Part shown: piece after piece, positions 38,844-39,021 of the stretch | Numbering within the stretch: the first letter of the stretch is position 1 | How the letters are laid out: the number at the start of each line of letters is the position of its first letter | From: a virus | IMG/VR virus record: IMGVR_UViG_3300028573_000033 | Span: 1-39,021 of that record | Length of the DNA stretch: 39,021 bases | Reading direction: 5' to 3' (one strand) | Notes under the pieces: model-generated | What the model saw: only the letters and a program-made list of their open reading frames with translations | The model's database searches: none | What the model was told of the DNA's origin: nothing | Translations under genes and position numbers: made by a program

Positions 38844-39021
38844 GGTATCACCGGCAATTTCTCGTCGAAGAACGCTTGAGGTATTTTTTCTGCCCAGCGC
38901 GCCCACAGCAGCAGGCGAGGCTTTTCCGGAATTAACCCACAATGCAGATGCGACTGGTCGGCCAGCCAGCATGTTCCCGCCGGTCCGAAAATCGGCTCGA
39001 TCAGCCCATCAGGCCTGACGT
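38840..39021 (-). CDS. C-terminus of a putative 2-oxoglutarate/Fe(II) oxygenase (cut by right edge)
   Basis: Only the last 59 residues are visible; the start is beyond the right edge. The frame is open to the edge and ends at a stop that overlaps the next gene. WLADQSHLHCGLIPEKPRLL matches the end of phytanoyl-CoA-type dioxygenases: a D-x-x-x-L-H-x-G block with the distal iron-binding His, then an Arg nine residues on that binds 2-oxoglutarate. The rest ends WARWAEKIPQAFFDEKLPVI. If right, it would hydroxylate a sugar, lipid or amino acid within this cassette. The call rests on this motif alone. Confidence 0.4.
   Translation of the reverse strand, partial: VRPDGLIEPIFGPAGTCWLADQSHLHCGLIPEKPRLLLWARWAEKIPQAFFDEKLPVIP

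Noticed and set aside
1-39021. CRISPR array, insertion sequence, integrase or attachment site
   Set aside because: I found no regularly spaced repeats, no transposase or recombinase motif and no tRNA-end duplication anywhere in the window.

Overview
The window looks like the structural half of a tailed phage (or a prophage) with a short-tailed, podovirus-like plan. Every gene I can support lies on the minus strand, so transcription runs from the right edge to the left. It is GC-rich and GTG starts are frequent. The protein styles (a PPRTLKS terminase, a P22-like connector set, GG-rich virion proteins) suggest an alphaproteobacterial host, perhaps Hyphomicrobiales; this is inference only. I see no tape measure, sheath, tail tube, integrase, repressor, replication gene, tRNA or host gene, so lytic versus temperate cannot be decided here.

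Layout in transcription order. (1) 39.0-35.0 kb, accessory cassette: the end of a probable 2-oxoglutarate oxygenase, a small unknown gene, an HNH endonuclease, the C-terminal half of a split transketolase, a small membrane protein, an SDR with Phe in place of the catalytic Tyr, and a TPR-glycosyltransferase. Together these look like sugar or surface-glycan modification. (2) 35.0-32.6 kb: small unknown genes, a terminase small subunit, a ribbon-helix-helix regulator with an inverted repeat at its start, a tiny membrane peptide and a lipoprotein. (3) 32.6-24.4 kb, packaging and head assembly: large terminase, a broken HNH remnant, two tiny genes, portal, a GG-motif protein, a GroES-like protein, scaffold and an AT-hook protein, closed by two tandem terminators. 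(4) 24.3-11.4 kb, neck, tail and ejection: connectors, a zinc-ribbon protein, a large hub protein, an acetyltransferase, a 1439-residue protein with a lytic-transglycosylase-like domain, and a 1021-residue ejection-type protein. Most of the small genes here are coupled by 1-4 base stop/start overlaps. (5) 11.4-0.8 kb: a fibre, then a putative promoter, then a decoration-like protein, the major capsid protein, several small structural proteins, a LamG-like protein, a signal-peptide fibre, a beta-helix tailspike and a stand-alone copy of its C-terminal domain. (6) 0.8-0 kb, lysis: a holin-like protein, a second membrane protein, and the start of a gene with the RGYLNNNPGN motif that leaves the left edge.

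The points most worth a second look are these. The major capsid gene sits about 16 kb downstream of the scaffold, beyond the tail genes, with its own putative promoter. A 75-codon ORF inside the ejection gene appears to carry the coding signature in place of the main frame. One C-terminal beta-domain is shared by adjacent fibre genes. A GG-[RK] motif is scattered over at least five virion-region proteins. An HNH gene fragment lies just after the large terminase, which is flanked by a direct repeat resembling extended -10 promoters. The SDR has lost its catalytic tyrosine.
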